This document shows, piece by piece, positions 1-9,000 of a DNA stretch of 64,000 bases (positions within the stretch are counted from its first letter, which is position 1; each line of letters opens with the position of its first letter). The stretch comes from Williamsia sterculiae (GTDB lineage: Bacteria > Actinomycetota > Actinomycetes > Mycobacteriales > Mycobacteriaceae): contig NZ_FTNT01000003.1 of NCBI RefSeq assembly GCF_900156495.1, positions 124,001-188,000 on the forward strand, given 5' to 3'. The notes below the pieces were generated by a model, which worked only from the letters and a program-made list of their open reading frames with translations, made no database searches and had not been told where the DNA came from. Both the position numbers and the translations under genes were made by a program.

Positions 1-2
1 GC

Positions 3-569
3 CACTGGGGGCGCGAGATCGTGGCCACCGTCCCCGGTGCCGTGCACCGGTTCATCGGTGTCGACGGTCCACGGTGGATGGTGCGGTTGGTCGCCAGCGC
101 ACCCCCGGAGTCCGCCGACGCGCTGACTCCGGTGGCCAGGGCGGTGCTCAGCGAGAGCGTGGTGCGGCGGGGGACCGATCCGTTGCCCCCCCGCGAACCG
201 TTGCCCGTGGTGCTGCCCCCTGTGCTCGCCGAACAGGTCGCCGCGGCCCAACAGCAACTGCTGGCCGAGCAGGCCGGAGACGAGGGCGCCGGATTCGACG
301 TATCCGCCACCGAGACCCCCGTCGTCGAGACCGCGGCCGTCGCTCCCGGCTCCGACGAACCGGTCGCCGACCCGCCGCCCGGAGCCCGGTTCCAGAGCGC
401 CCAGGCGACCGTGTTCAGCGAGGACGACGAGACACAGCCGGTCGTGCAGGACACCCCCGACGATGCGGTGACGCCCCCGGACGACCCCGCATCGGGGTCG
501 GAGTCGGCCGAACCGTCGGAGGGCTCGGCGCTGCAACAGCTACGCCGCCGTCGGTGGCGGCGCGGCTGA
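3..569 (+). CDS. DUF3710 domain protein, 5' truncated by window edge
   Basis: The reading frame is already open at the first base, and the residues before the first in-frame GTG (HWGREI) look like normal coding sequence, so the gene starts outside the window. The visible 188 residues begin inside the conserved DUF3710 core (GAVHRFIGVDGPRWM, then a PPE segment). The last ~110 residues are acidic, Pro/Ala-rich low complexity, as in actinobacterial members. The function is unknown. Its M. tuberculosis counterpart by position would be Rv2696c, next to the dut gene. It is the first gene of a same-direction run with the OB-fold and DUF3159 genes, separated by a 216-base gap. Confidence 0.75.
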   Translation, partial: HWGREIVATVPGAVHRFIGVDGPRWMVRLVASAPPESADALTPVARAVLSESVVRRGTDPLPPREPLPVVLPPVLAEQVAAAQQQLLAEQAGDEGAGFDVSATETPVVETAAVAPGSDEPVADPPPGARFQSAQATVFSEDDETQPVVQDTPDDAVTPPDDPASGSESAEPSEGSALQQLRRRRWRRG

Positions 570-674
570 CGGCTCCGCGGCGTGCGGGACCTGCCGCAGG
601 CGCATCGAAAGCGCAGGTCAGAGGCGTGAGTTCGGGCGGTCGGGCCGCCTGTGGTGAACCGCCGCGCACAGGTC

Positions 675-680
675 TACAGT
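675..680 (+). promoter_or_regulatory. candidate -10 element (TACAGT)
   Basis: TACAGT fits the actinobacterial TANNNT -10 pattern and lies in the gap before the OB-fold gene, about 105 nt upstream of its start. No convincing -35 is visible. A 9-codon ORF (MTKAGWARA, 685-714) begins just downstream and could be a leader peptide or chance. Confidence 0.3.
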
Positions 681-752
681 GGCCATGACCAAGGCCGGAT
701 GGGCCAGGGCTTGACAACGATGTCGGCGGGTGCGTCGACATGGTTGCCGGGA

Positions 753-773
753 GTCGGGCACAGCCCGCCCGAC
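753..773 (+). promoter_or_regulatory. hairpin directly before the ribosome binding site
   Basis: GTCGGGC (753-759) and GCCCGAC (767-773) form a perfect 7-bp stem with a 7-nt loop ending one base before GGAGAGG of the OB-fold gene. It could affect translation start. No evidence beyond base pairing. Confidence 0.3.
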
Positions 774-785
774 GGAGAGGTGACA

Positions 786-1157
786 ATGACCGCAGGTGGA
801 TACCTGAAGCGTCTGACGCGCAGGTTGACCGAGGACCTCGAGAGTCTCGACGCCGAGGAGATCTCACAGGAGTCGCGTGCGGCCGGTGGGCAGCGCGCGG
901 CGGAATGTTGTCGAGGCGAAGAGGTCACGATGCACGGCGAACTGCGGTCGGTGCAGACGTGTTCGAAGGCCGCGCACAGCGGGGTGATCGCCGAATTCTT
1001 CGACGGCACGGACGTGGTCAAACTGAAGTGGATCGGTCGCAACCGCATCCCGGGTCTCGAGCCGGGTCGCAAGCTCACCGTCCGGGGTCGGGTGGGCGAG
1101 AAGGACGGGGTCAAGGTCATCTTCAACCCGTACTACGAGCTGCTCGGTGAGGACTGA
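786..1157 (+). CDS. OB-fold nucleic-acid-binding protein
   Basis: A protein of 123 aa with one OB-fold (roughly residues 48-118) related to the tRNA-anticodon/RecG-wedge type, with the strand pattern VTMHGELRSV, DVVKLKWIGR and GRKLTVRGRV. The M. tuberculosis positional match is Rv2694c. It probably binds single-stranded nucleic acid, but no substrate can be read from the sequence. The ATG at 786 is chosen because a strong ribosome site (GGAGAGG, 774-780) sits 5 nt upstream; a longer frame runs upstream without support. A 7-bp hairpin (753-773) abuts the ribosome site. The last codons overlap the GTG of the DUF3159 gene. Confidence 0.8.
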   Translation: MTAGGYLKRLTRRLTEDLESLDAEEISQESRAAGGQRAAECCRGEEVTMHGELRSVQTCSKAAHSGVIAEFFDGTDVVKLKWIGRNRIPGLEPGRKLTVRGRVGEKDGVKVIFNPYYELLGED

Positions 1158-1908
1158 CCCCGTTTCCGGTGGCACCGACCCCGAGGGGGATCGAGTCCCC
1201 GGCGGGGACCACCACGGTGGTGACGACGAGACCACTGCCGGCGACGCGCGAGGTGACCGCGCGGACAACGGGACGATGCTCGAGCAGCTCGGTGGGGTCT
1301 CCGGGCTGATCTACTCCACGGTGCCGATCGTGGTGTTCGTGCCGGTGAACAGTTTCTTCGGTCTGAAGTGGGCCATCATCGCCGCCCTGGCGTCGGCCGC
1401 GGCGATCTTCGCCATCCGGTTGGCCCGCCGCGAAGCGCTCCAACCCGCCGTCTCCGGTCTCATCGGGGTCGCGATCTGTGCGTTCATCGCCCACCGCACC
1501 GGCAGTGCCAAGGGCTACTTCCTCTTCGGTATCTGGTCGACCCTGGTGTACGCCGCCGTGTTCGTCCTGTCGATCGTGGTGCGATGGCCGTTGGTCGGCG
1601 TGGTCTGGAACATGATCAACGGCAACGGCTCCGAGTGGCGCAGACATCGCCGGACGTTGGTCGCCTACGACATCGCCACCGCCTGCTGGGCGGTGCTGTT
1701 CATCGCCCGCTACCTCGTACAGTCGTCGCTCTACGACCACGACCAGACCGGCTGGCTCGCCGCGTCCCGCATCGCGATGGGCTGGCCACTCACCGCCGTC
1801 GCCGTGCTCGCGACCGTGCTGCTGGTGCGGTGGGCCGACCGCGGCGCCGCCGAGAGCCCGGACAACACCCGGTCGGGTGCCGCGTCACCGGAGCACGCCG
1901 GGGACTGA
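1147..1908 (+). CDS. DUF3159 integral membrane protein
   Basis: A 253-aa protein starting with GTG at 1147, overlapping the end of the OB-fold gene by 11 bases, so the two are probably translationally coupled. The first ~42 residues are charged and Gly/Asp-rich. They are followed by about six hydrophobic segments (for example SGLIYSTVPIVVFVPV, WAIIAALASAAAIFAI, LVYAAVFVLSIVV, TAVAVLATVLLV) and a short polar tail. The layout and the RREALQPAVSGLIGV and GNGSEWRRHRR segments match DUF3159, the family of Rv2693c. Function is not known. A later ATG (1276) just before the first membrane segment is an alternative start. Confidence 0.75.
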   Translation: MRTDPVSGGTDPEGDRVPGGDHHGGDDETTAGDARGDRADNGTMLEQLGGVSGLIYSTVPIVVFVPVNSFFGLKWAIIAALASAAAIFAIRLARREALQPAVSGLIGVAICAFIAHRTGSAKGYFLFGIWSTLVYAAVFVLSIVVRWPLVGVVWNMINGNGSEWRRHRRTLVAYDIATACWAVLFIARYLVQSSLYDHDQTGWLAASRIAMGWPLTAVAVLATVLLVRWADRGAAESPDNTRSGAASPEHAGD

Positions 1909-1916
1909 ACCGACGA

Positions 1917-2576
1917 TCAGGGCTCGATGATGGCGGTGCGCAGCGCCTCCTCGACCTCCACCGGGGCGATGAAGACCAACTCGTCGCCGCCCTCCACCGG
2001 GTCGTCGGACTGCGGCACGATCACCCGGCCGCCGCGCAGGATGGCGACGAGTGCGGCGTCGCGGGGCAGCAGCAGTTTGCGCACCGGTTTCCCGGCCAGT
2101 GGCGTGTTGTCCGGCAGCGTCATCTCCACCAGGTTGGCCTGGCCCTGGCGGAAGGTCATCAGCCGGACCAGATCACCCACCGACACCGCCTCCTCGACCA
2201 GGGAGGCCAGGATGCGGGGGGTGGACACCGCGACGTCGACGCCCCAGTCCTCGTCGAACAGCCACTCGTTGCGCGGGTCGTTGACCCGTGCGACCACGCG
2301 GTTCACCGCGAACTCGGTCTTGGCCAGGAGACTGACCACCAGATTCGCCTTGTCGTCGCCGGTGGCCGCGACCATCACGTCGTAGGTCTCCAGCGCGGCC
2401 TGTTCCAGGTTGTCCAGCTCGCAGGCGTCGGCGAAGAGCCAGGTGGCCCCGACCACCGCGTCCTCGTCGATGTGGGCGCGTTTGCGCTCCAACAACGTCA
2501 CCTCATGGGAGTTGGCCAGCAACTCGCGGGCGATGGACCTGCCCACCGCGCCTGCGCCGGCGATTGCCACCTTCAC
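1917..2576 (-). CDS. ceoC: TrkA-type potassium transport regulatory protein CeoC
   Basis: A 219-aa cytoplasmic RCK protein: an N-terminal Rossmann NAD(H)-binding domain (GAGAVGRSIARELL, residues 6-19; acidic residue of the second strand in TLLERK) and a C-terminal TrkA-C domain (about 140-219, with PLAGKPVRKLLLP). Such proteins gate potassium channels or transporters. The GTG start at 2576 is preceded by AGGAGG on the minus strand. It lies downstream of ceoB on the same strand. The pair sits beside an APC transporter transcribed the other way, the same trio as Rv2690c-Rv2692 in M. tuberculosis, which suggests they may regulate that transporter. Confidence 0.88.
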   Translation of the reverse strand: MKVAIAGAGAVGRSIARELLANSHEVTLLERKRAHIDEDAVVGATWLFADACELDNLEQAALETYDVMVAATGDDKANLVVSLLAKTEFAVNRVVARVNDPRNEWLFDEDWGVDVAVSTPRILASLVEEAVSVGDLVRLMTFRQGQANLVEMTLPDNTPLAGKPVRKLLLPRDAALVAILRGGRVIVPQSDDPVEGGDELVFIAPVEVEEALRTAIIEP

Positions 2577-2687
2577 GGGTTCCTCCTGTGGGCACGGGTG
2601 CCGTACGGATGGCTCACGGTCGCGTAGGCCCCCGTCGTCTGGGATGCCGTCGCGCGCGATGTCGATGGTCGGGGAGTGGGTGACCGG

Positions 2688-3356
2688 TCAGGCATCGTCG
2701 CGCTCCCGGGGTGCGGCGGCGATCGCGCGGGCTTCGTCGATGCGTTCGCGGAGCACCGCGACGTAGATCGAGTCGTCCTGCTGCAGCGCGGTCTTCGGAT
2801 CCGGCAACACGGCGTTGCCCAGGCGCAACAGGAACACCACCCGGGCCCCGGTCTGCGCCTGCAGCTTGGCTGCGGTCACCCCCACCCACGATTCGTGCAA
2901 CTCGAGGGGGATCACCACCACCTTGCGTGACGGGTCGCTCCAGCCGTCGTCGGCGCGGGACTCACCGAGCGCGGACATGAACCGTTCGGTGGTCCACGGC
3001 ACCGTCGCGACGGTCGGGATGCCGAGGCGTTCGTAGACGGCCGCCCGTTTGGCGTCGTAGATCCGCGCGACGACCCGTTCCACGCCGAACTGCTCGCGGG
3101 CGACTCGCGCGGAGATGATGTTGGAGTTGTCACCCGAGGAGACCGCGGCGAACGCGTCCGCCTCGTCGATGCCCGCCTTGCGCAACACGTCCCGGTCGAA
3201 TCCGACGCCGCGCACGCGGGTGCCCGTGAAGTCGGGGCCGAGTCGGCGGAACGCGGTCTCGTCGCGGTCCACGATCGCGACGGTATGACCCGCCCGTTCC
3301 AGCGCCACGGCCAGGGACGACCCCACCCGGCCGCAGCCCATGATGACAATCCGCAA
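2688..3356 (-). CDS. ceoB: TrkA-type potassium transport regulatory protein CeoB
   Basis: A 222-aa RCK protein: the NAD-binding GCGRVGSSLAVALE motif is at residues 7-20, followed by the AIVDRDE strand end and a C-terminal TrkA-C domain (from about residue 135, VVVIPLELHESWVG). The start is taken as TTG at 3356: GAGGAG lies 6 nt upstream and the protein then begins directly with the first Rossmann strand (LRIVIMGCG). The frame stays open upstream to 3665, but that extension runs through palindromic repeat DNA and is not credible. It precedes ceoC with a gap of about 110 bases. It differs from CeoC in sequence, so the two may form a hetero-ring. Confidence 0.85.
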   Translation of the reverse strand: MRIVIMGCGRVGSSLAVALERAGHTVAIVDRDETAFRRLGPDFTGTRVRGVGFDRDVLRKAGIDEADAFAAVSSGDNSNIISARVAREQFGVERVVARIYDAKRAAVYERLGIPTVATVPWTTERFMSALGESRADDGWSDPSRKVVVIPLELHESWVGVTAAKLQAQTGARVVFLLRLGNAVLPDPKTALQQDDSIYVAVLRERIDEARAIAAAPRERDDA

Positions 3357-3682
3357 ACCGAACTCCTCGCTGGTCGGTGGTCGGTACGCACCGGTCCGCC
3401 ACGTCGTGCACGACGCATCGTGACGCCAGTATCCCCCGGCGGTCTGAAACCGTAGCGCGTGCGTCCGGCGAAAACTGCGGGAGATCCGATCTCCCACAGT
3501 TTCGGTTGTCAGCCGCCGATGCATCGACGGGAGATCCCCGGTCGAGCGGGAAATCGGATGTCCCGCAGTTTTCGCGGGCAGGCCACCGGCGGCCGGAGCG
3601 TGCGCGGTCACCGGACCACATCGGTCCGGGAGTATGCGGGTCGGGGGGACGACGTCGGTCGCCAACCCCTAGTGTTGCCTGC
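3357..3682. other. divergent intergenic region with palindromic repeats
   Basis: These 326 bases separate ceoB (minus) from the APC transporter (plus). They hold the ceoB ribosome site, the REP-like repeats at 3468-3575, and presumably both promoters. I see no credible gene here. Confidence 0.6.
3468..3575. repeat. pair of inverted REP-like palindromes (BIME-like element)
   Basis: Copy A: AAACTGCGGGAGATC (3472-3486), one central base, then GATCTCCCACAGTTT (3488-3502), a 15-bp-arm palindrome with one mismatch. Copy B (3546-3575), read on the minus strand, starts GCGAAAACTGCGGGACATCC and is the same sequence as copy A (GCGAAAACTGCGGGAGATCC, 3468-3487) apart from a few bases. A third partial GGGAGATCC lies at 3530-3538. 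Two inverted copies of an imperfect palindrome are the layout of bacterial interspersed mosaic (REP) elements. I did not see another copy in the window. Confidence 0.65.
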
Positions 3683-5713
3683 GTGTCGAAGGTCTCGAAG
3701 GTGTCCGTGGCGACCAAACGGCTGGTGCTCGGACGCCCCTTCCGCAGCGACAGCCTCGGTCACACCCTGCTCCCGAAACGCATCGCGCTGCCGGTCTTCG
3801 CCTCCGACGCCATGTCGTCGGTCGCCTACGCCCCCCAGGAGATCTTCCTGGTGCTCTCGGTGGCCGGGTTGTCGGCGTACACCTACACCCCGTGGATCGG
3901 GATCGCTGTCGCGGTGGTGATGGCCGTGGTGGTCGCCAGCTACCGACAGAACGTGCACGCCTACCCGTCCGGCGGTGGCGACTACGAGGTCGCGACGGTC
4001 AACCTCGGTCCCAAGGCCGGGTTGACGGTGGGCAGTGCACTGCTCGTCGACTATGTGCTCACCGTCGCGGTATCGATCTCGTCGGCCGCGGAGAACATCG
4101 GTTCGGCGATCCCGTTCGTCGAACAGCACAAGGTGCTCATGTGTGTCGGCGCGATCCTGCTGCTCACCGCGGTGAACCTACGCGGCATCAAGGAATCGGG
4201 TGCGGCGCTGGCCGTCCCCACCTATGCCTTCATCGTCGGCATGGTCGTGATGCTGGTCTGGGGGTACGTCGAGATCTTCGTGATGGGGAGGTCGCTCACC
4301 GCCGAGACCGCGTCATACGGGGTGAAGGCCGAGCACAACCACCTCGTCGGCATCGCGTTCGTGTTCCTCATCGCCCGGGCGTTCTCGTCCGGCTGTGCCG
4401 CGCTGACCGGTGTGGAGGCGATCAGCAACGGGGTGCCCGCCTTCCGCAAGCCGAAGTCCCGCAACGCCGCGACCACCCTGCTGCTGCTGGGGTCGATCGC
4501 GGTGGTGTTGCTGCTGGGGATCATCCTGCTGGCCAAAAAGATCGGTGTGAAATACGTCGCCAACCCCGCCTCCGACCTGGTCGGTGCACCGGCGGGTTAT
4601 CAGCAGAAGTCGCTGATCGCCCAGCTCGGGCACGCGGTGTTCCACGACTTCACGCCCGGCTTCTATTTCATCACCGTGGTCACGGCGCTGATCCTGGCGT
4701 TGGCCGCGAACACCGCGTTCAACGGGTTCCCGGTCCTCGGTTCGGTACTCGCCCAGGACAGGTATCTGCCGCGGCAGTTGTACACCCGTGGCGACCGGTT
4801 GGCCTTCTCCAACGGCATCCTGTTCCTGGCCGCCGCGGCGATCGTCTTCGTCGTGGCGTTCGGCGCCCAGGTCACCGCGCTCATCCAGCTCTACATCGTC
4901 GGTGTGTTCGTCTCGTTCACGCTGAGCCAGACGGGCATGGTGCGGCATTGGACCCGCAGCCTGCGGACCGAGACCGACCCCCGTGCCCGCGGCCGGATGC
5001 AGCGGTCGCGGGTGATCAACTCCATCGGGCTGCTGATGACCGGCACCGTGTTGATCATCGTGTTGCTGACCAAGTTCACCGCGGGTGCCTGGATCGCCAT
5101 CGTGGCGATGATCGCGATCTTCGTGATCATGATGCTGATCCACCGGCACTACAACACCGTGCAGGATGAACTGCACAACGCGGATGCGGACTACGAGTCG
5201 ATCCTGCCCAGCCGCACCCACTCGATCGTGTTGGTGTCCAGTCTGCACCTGCCGACCCGTCGCGCGGTGCTCTACGCGCGGGCCACCCGCCCCGACGAAC
5301 TCGAGGCGGTCACCGTCAACGTCGACGACGCCGAGACCCGCAAGTTGGTGTCGCAGTGGGAGAAGAGCGACATCTCGGTTCCGCTCAAGGTGATCGCCTC
5401 GCCGTACCGGGAGATCACCCGTCCGATCATCGACTACGTCCGTCGGGTGCGGCGGGAGTCCCCGCGCGACGTCATCACGGTCTTCATCCCGGAATATGTG
5501 GTCGGCCACTGGTGGGAGCAGATCCTGCACAACCAGTCGGCGCTGCGACTGAAGGGTAGGTTGCTGTTCGAACCCGGGGTGATGGTCACCTCGGTGCCGT
5601 GGCAGTTGTCGTCCTCCGACCGCCGCAAGGACCGGGACACCCTCTACACCGCACCCGGTGACACCCGGCGCGGTGTCGGGTCGGTCCGTGCGGCCGACCG
5701 CTCGCAGCGCTGA
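3683..5713 (+). CDS. APC-superfamily amino acid/cation transporter
   Basis: A 676-aa inner-membrane transporter. The APC core (about residues 30-480) has roughly 12 hydrophobic helices; the first carries PVFASDAMSSVAYAPQEIF, typical of the family's unwound first helix. A soluble C-terminal part of about 170 residues follows (SIVLVSSLHLPTRRAVLYA, ending in VPWQL), as in the Rv2690c group. GTG at 3683 is chosen because the protein then opens with VSKVSKVSV and the family's RLVLGRPFRSDSLGHTLLP; GTG at 3701 is possible. Divergence from ceoB/ceoC suggests potassium- or ion-linked regulation, but the substrate cannot be read. The stop overlaps the ATG of the next gene. Confidence 0.85.
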   Translation: MSKVSKVSVATKRLVLGRPFRSDSLGHTLLPKRIALPVFASDAMSSVAYAPQEIFLVLSVAGLSAYTYTPWIGIAVAVVMAVVVASYRQNVHAYPSGGGDYEVATVNLGPKAGLTVGSALLVDYVLTVAVSISSAAENIGSAIPFVEQHKVLMCVGAILLLTAVNLRGIKESGAALAVPTYAFIVGMVVMLVWGYVEIFVMGRSLTAETASYGVKAEHNHLVGIAFVFLIARAFSSGCAALTGVEAISNGVPAFRKPKSRNAATTLLLLGSIAVVLLLGIILLAKKIGVKYVANPASDLVGAPAGYQQKSLIAQLGHAVFHDFTPGFYFITVVTALILALAANTAFNGFPVLGSVLAQDRYLPRQLYTRGDRLAFSNGILFLAAAAIVFVVAFGAQVTALIQLYIVGVFVSFTLSQTGMVRHWTRSLRTETDPRARGRMQRSRVINSIGLLMTGTVLIIVLLTKFTAGAWIAIVAMIAIFVIMMLIHRHYNTVQDELHNADADYESILPSRTHSIVLVSSLHLPTRRAVLYARATRPDELEAVTVNVDDAETRKLVSQWEKSDISVPLKVIASPYREITRPIIDYVRRVRRESPRDVITVFIPEYVVGHWWEQILHNQSALRLKGRLLFEPGVMVTSVPWQLSSSDRRKDRDTLYTAPGDTRRGVGSVRAADRSQR

Positions 5714-6972
5714 TGACCGGTCTCGGATGGGTGGGGCAGGTGCTCACCGTCGAGATCACCGGATTCGCACACGGCGGGCTGGGTGTGGCACGCCATGACG
5801 GCCGGGTGGTGTTCGTGCGCGGCGCGCTGCCGGACGAGCGGGTGACCGCCCGCGTGGTCGACGATCGCAAGGCCGCCTTCTGTCACGCGGAGCTGGTCGA
5901 GGTCCTCACACCCTCGGTGCATCGCATTGATCCCGTCTGTCCGGCGGCCGCCGCGGGCGCGGGATGTTGTGACCTGTCCTTCGTCACCGGGTCGCACGGA
6001 CGAGAACTCAAGAGCCGGGCGTTGGCCGATCAGCTACGCCGCATCGGCGGAGTGGACTGGGAGGGGGTGGTGGAACCGATCGGGTCGTCGGACACCGACG
6101 CACCCCAGGTCGGTTGGCGTACCCGGGTTCGTCTGGCGGTCGACGCCGACGGTCGTCTCGGCTACCACAGACACGGCAGCGACGAGGTGATCGCGCAGAC
6201 CGACTGCGCCCAGCCGGTGGCCGGCCTCACCGACGGGCTCGCCGGTCTCGGCGGACTGCGTCCCGGCACCGAGCTGGTGGTGTCGATCGACGACGCCGTC
6301 GGCGACGCGGCCCCCGCGCGGCAGATCGTGCAGATCGCCGCGCCGAGCCGCGGTCGAGGTCGGCAGCGCCGCCGCCCCCGTACCGGACCGCCCCGGGTGA
6401 TCGAGGGCGGCCCGACCACCCTGCGACGAGTCGGGGAACGGATGTGGCAGGTACCGGTGACCGGGTTCTGGCAGGCGCACCGCGACGCCGCCCTGGTGTA
6501 CAGCGACGTGGTCACCGGCTGGGCATCGACCGGCGCGGAGGTGGCCGTCGGCTGGGACCTCTACGGCGGCGTGGGGGTGTTGGCCGGGGCACTACGCGAC
6601 GCCGGGGTGGCGCAGGTGTGGACCGCCGAGGGTGACGCCACGGCCACCGCGGTGGCCGTGAACAGCTTCGCCGACGACAGCGGGGTCCACCCGGTCACCG
6701 GGTCCACCGAGACGGTCGTCACCGGACTGCCCCGTCCGGGCGTGGTGGTCGCCGACCCGCCGCGGTCCGGGGCGGGCAGGGCGGTGGTCGCCGCGATCTG
6801 CGCGGCCGGACCCGACACCGTGATCCACGTGGGCTGTGACCCCGCCGCCCTCGCGCGGGATCTGCGGTTGTTCGCCGAGCACGGATACCGCGTACGCGAC
6901 ATCCGCGGATTCGACGCGTTCCCGCTCACCCATCACGTAGAGGCCATCGCCGTGTTGAATCGCGACCGGTGA
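5713..6972 (+). CDS. TRAM-domain class I SAM-dependent RNA methyltransferase (TrmA/RlmD family)
   Basis: A 419-aa protein: N-terminal TRAM RNA-binding domain (about 1-65, with TGFAHGGLGVARHDGRVVFV); a cysteine group fitting an iron-sulfur cluster (CPAAAAGAGCC near residue 76 plus QTDC near 163); and a C-terminal Rossmann methyltransferase with the SAM motif DLYGGVGVLAGAL. VADPPRSG and HVGCDPAALARDL follow, the latter holding the Cys used as nucleophile in uracil-C5 methyltransferases. It probably makes 5-methyluridine in rRNA or tRNA; which base is unknown. The positional match is Rv2689c. The start overlaps the APC transporter stop (TGATG), so coupling is likely. Confidence 0.83.
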   Translation: MTGLGWVGQVLTVEITGFAHGGLGVARHDGRVVFVRGALPDERVTARVVDDRKAAFCHAELVEVLTPSVHRIDPVCPAAAAGAGCCDLSFVTGSHGRELKSRALADQLRRIGGVDWEGVVEPIGSSDTDAPQVGWRTRVRLAVDADGRLGYHRHGSDEVIAQTDCAQPVAGLTDGLAGLGGLRPGTELVVSIDDAVGDAAPARQIVQIAAPSRGRGRQRRRPRTGPPRVIEGGPTTLRRVGERMWQVPVTGFWQAHRDAALVYSDVVTGWASTGAEVAVGWDLYGGVGVLAGALRDAGVAQVWTAEGDATATAVAVNSFADDSGVHPVTGSTETVVTGLPRPGVVVADPPRSGAGRAVVAAICAAGPDTVIHVGCDPAALARDLRLFAEHGYRVRDIRGFDAFPLTHHVEAIAVLNRDR

Positions 6973-6998
6973 TCGTCTGCGATCTGAGGCCACGTCCG

Positions 6999-7004
6999 TA
7001 GACT
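6999..7004 (+). promoter_or_regulatory. candidate -10 element of dxs (TAGACT)
   Basis: TAGACT matches TANNNT and would start transcription near 7011, leaving a ~22-nt leader before the dxs ATG. No clear -35. Confidence 0.4.
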
Positions 7005-7032
7005 GTCGCCTACACCGCAGATTGGAGTGTCG

Positions 7033-8994
7033 ATGGGTCAGCTCGAAGCGATCCGGTGTCCCGCAGACCTGCGTGGACTGTCGGACGAACAGGTCTGCGA
7101 CCTGGCCGACGAGATCCGAGAGTTCCTGATCGACAAGGTTTCTGCCACCGGCGGTCATCTCGGCCCCAACCTGGGTGTGGTCGAGCTCACCCTCGCCGTG
7201 CACCGGGTGTTCGACTCACCGACCGATCCCGTCGTCTTCGACACCGGCCATCAGAGCTACGTGCACAAGATCATCACCGGCCGGGCGGCCGGTTTCGACC
7301 GATTGCGTCAGCGCGACGGTCTGACCGGGTATCAGGACCGAGGTGAGAGTGAACACGACTGGGTGGAGTCGTCGCATGCCTCCGCCGCGATCTCCTACGC
7401 GGACGGACTGTCGAAGGCCTTCGAGCTCGACGGGGCCGACCGACACGTGGTCGCCGTCGTCGGGGACGGCGCGCTCACCGGCGGCATGTGCTGGGAGGCG
7501 TTGAACAACATCGCCGACGGTCACCGCCCCGTGGTCATCGTCGTCAACGACAACGGCCGCTCCTACGCACCGACCATCGGCGGCCTGGCGCGACATCTGT
7601 CCGGTCTGCGGTTGCAGCCCGGATACGAGAAGGCCCTGGAGGAGACCCGCAAACTGCTGCAGCAGGTGCCCGTGGTCGGACCCGCGGCGTACGCGGTGAT
7701 GCACGGTCTGAAGACCGGTCTCAAGGACCTCGTGGCCCCGCAGGCCATGTTCACCGACCTGGGGCTGAAATACGTCGGACCGGTCGACGGCCACGACCTG
7801 CACGCCATGGAGTCGGCCTTGTCGCAGGCCAAGGCCTACGGCGGTCCGGTCATCGTGCACGCGGTGACCCGCAAGGGGATGGGTTACGCCCCCGCGGAGA
7901 ACGACGAGGCCGACCAGATGCACTCCACCGGCATCATCGACCCCACCACCGGCATCCCCACCAGCGTGCCGCCACAGGATTGGACGTCGGAGTTCTCCGC
8001 CGCGTTGGTCGAGGCCGGCGCGCGCCGCGACGACATCGTCGCCATCACCGCGGCGATGTCCGGCCCCACCGGGTTGGCCGCCTTCGGCGAGCGCTTCCCG
8101 CACCGGTTGTTCGACGTCGGCATCGCCGAGCAGCATGCGCTCACCTCGGCCGCGGGTCTGGCCCTCGGCGGCAAACATCCGGTGGTCGCCATCTACTCGA
8201 CCTTCCTCAACCGCGCCTTCGACCAATTGCTCATGGACGTGGGTCTGCTGCACCAACCGGTGACGTTGGTCCTCGACCGCGCTGGGGTGACCGGCCCGGA
8301 CGGTCCCAGCCATCACGGTATGTGGGATCTGTCGCTGCTGGCGCTGGTCCCGGGAATGCGGGTGGCCACCCCGCGAGACGCCGTCCGGTTGCGCGAGGAA
8401 CTGGGCGAGGCGCTGGACGTCGCGGACGGCCCGACCGCGCTGCGGTTCCCGAAAGGCCCGGTGCCGGAGGACATCCGCGCGGTGGAGCGGCTCGACGACG
8501 GGGTCGACGTGTTGTACCGGTCGACCCGCCACCCCGACGACGTGGTGATCGTCGCGGTGGGGGCGCTGTGCTCGTTGGCGGTGGACACCGCCGAACGGTT
8601 GGCGCATCAGGGGATCGGCGCCACCGTGGTCGACCCGCGGTGGGTGCTGCCCGTGCCCGGTTCGGTGGTCGAGCTGGCCCGGTCGCACCGGCTGGTGGTC
8701 ACCGTCGAGGACAACGGGGTGCAGGGCGGCGTGGGGGCCACGGTCACCGCCCGGCTGCAGGACGCGGAGATCGACATCCCGGTACAGGTGCACGGCATCC
8801 CGCAGGAGTACCTCCAGCACGCCTCCCGGGGGCAGTTGCTCGAACAGCTCGGCCTGACCGCGCAGGACCTGTCGCGCAGCATCACCGCCACGGTGTCGGG
8901 AATGCAGTCGGCAGGCGTGCACGACGACTCACGCGACGACGCGGACGTCGAGGCGTCCGGGGTCGACACCTCCGGGGTCGAACAGGACCGCTGA
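7033..8994 (+). CDS. dxs: 1-deoxy-D-xylulose-5-phosphate synthase
   Basis: A 653-aa thiamine-diphosphate enzyme making DXP from pyruvate and glyceraldehyde-3-phosphate, the first step of the MEP isoprenoid pathway. Visible: family start motifs [17 protein letters not shown] and [10 protein letters not shown], the ThDP motif GDGALTGG...NDN, the catalytic Glu region [18 protein letters not shown], and the [15 protein letters not shown] loop. The C-terminus has about 40 extra acidic residues. ATG at 7033 is chosen over the in-frame GTG at 7027 because GGAG (7024-7027) is then correctly spaced. Convergent with the RNase D gene, 6 bases apart. Confidence 0.95.
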   Translation: MGQLEAIRCPADLRGLSDEQVCDLADEIREFLIDKVSATGGHLGPNLGVVELTLAVHRVFDSPTDPVVFDTGHQSYVHKIITGRAAGFDRLRQRDGLTGYQDRGESEHDWVESSHASAAISYADGLSKAFELDGADRHVVAVVGDGALTGGMCWEALNNIADGHRPVVIVVNDNGRSYAPTIGGLARHLSGLRLQPGYEKALEETRKLLQQVPVVGPAAYAVMHGLKTGLKDLVAPQAMFTDLGLKYVGPVDGHDLHAMESALSQAKAYGGPVIVHAVTRKGMGYAPAENDEADQMHSTGIIDPTTGIPTSVPPQDWTSEFSAALVEAGARRDDIVAITAAMSGPTGLAAFGERFPHRLFDVGIAEQHALTSAAGLALGGKHPVVAIYSTFLNRAFDQLLMDVGLLHQPVTLVLDRAGVTGPDGPSHHGMWDLSLLALVPGMRVATPRDAVRLREELGEALDVADGPTALRFPKGPVPEDIRAVERLDDGVDVLYRSTRHPDDVVIVAVGALCSLAVDTAERLAHQGIGATVVDPRWVLPVPGSVVELARSHRLVVTVEDNGVQGGVGATVTARLQDAEIDIPVQVHGIPQEYLQHASRGQLLEQLGLTAQDLSRSITATVSGMQSAGVHDDSRDDADVEASGVDTSGVEQDR

Positions 8995-9000
8995 GTCGGC

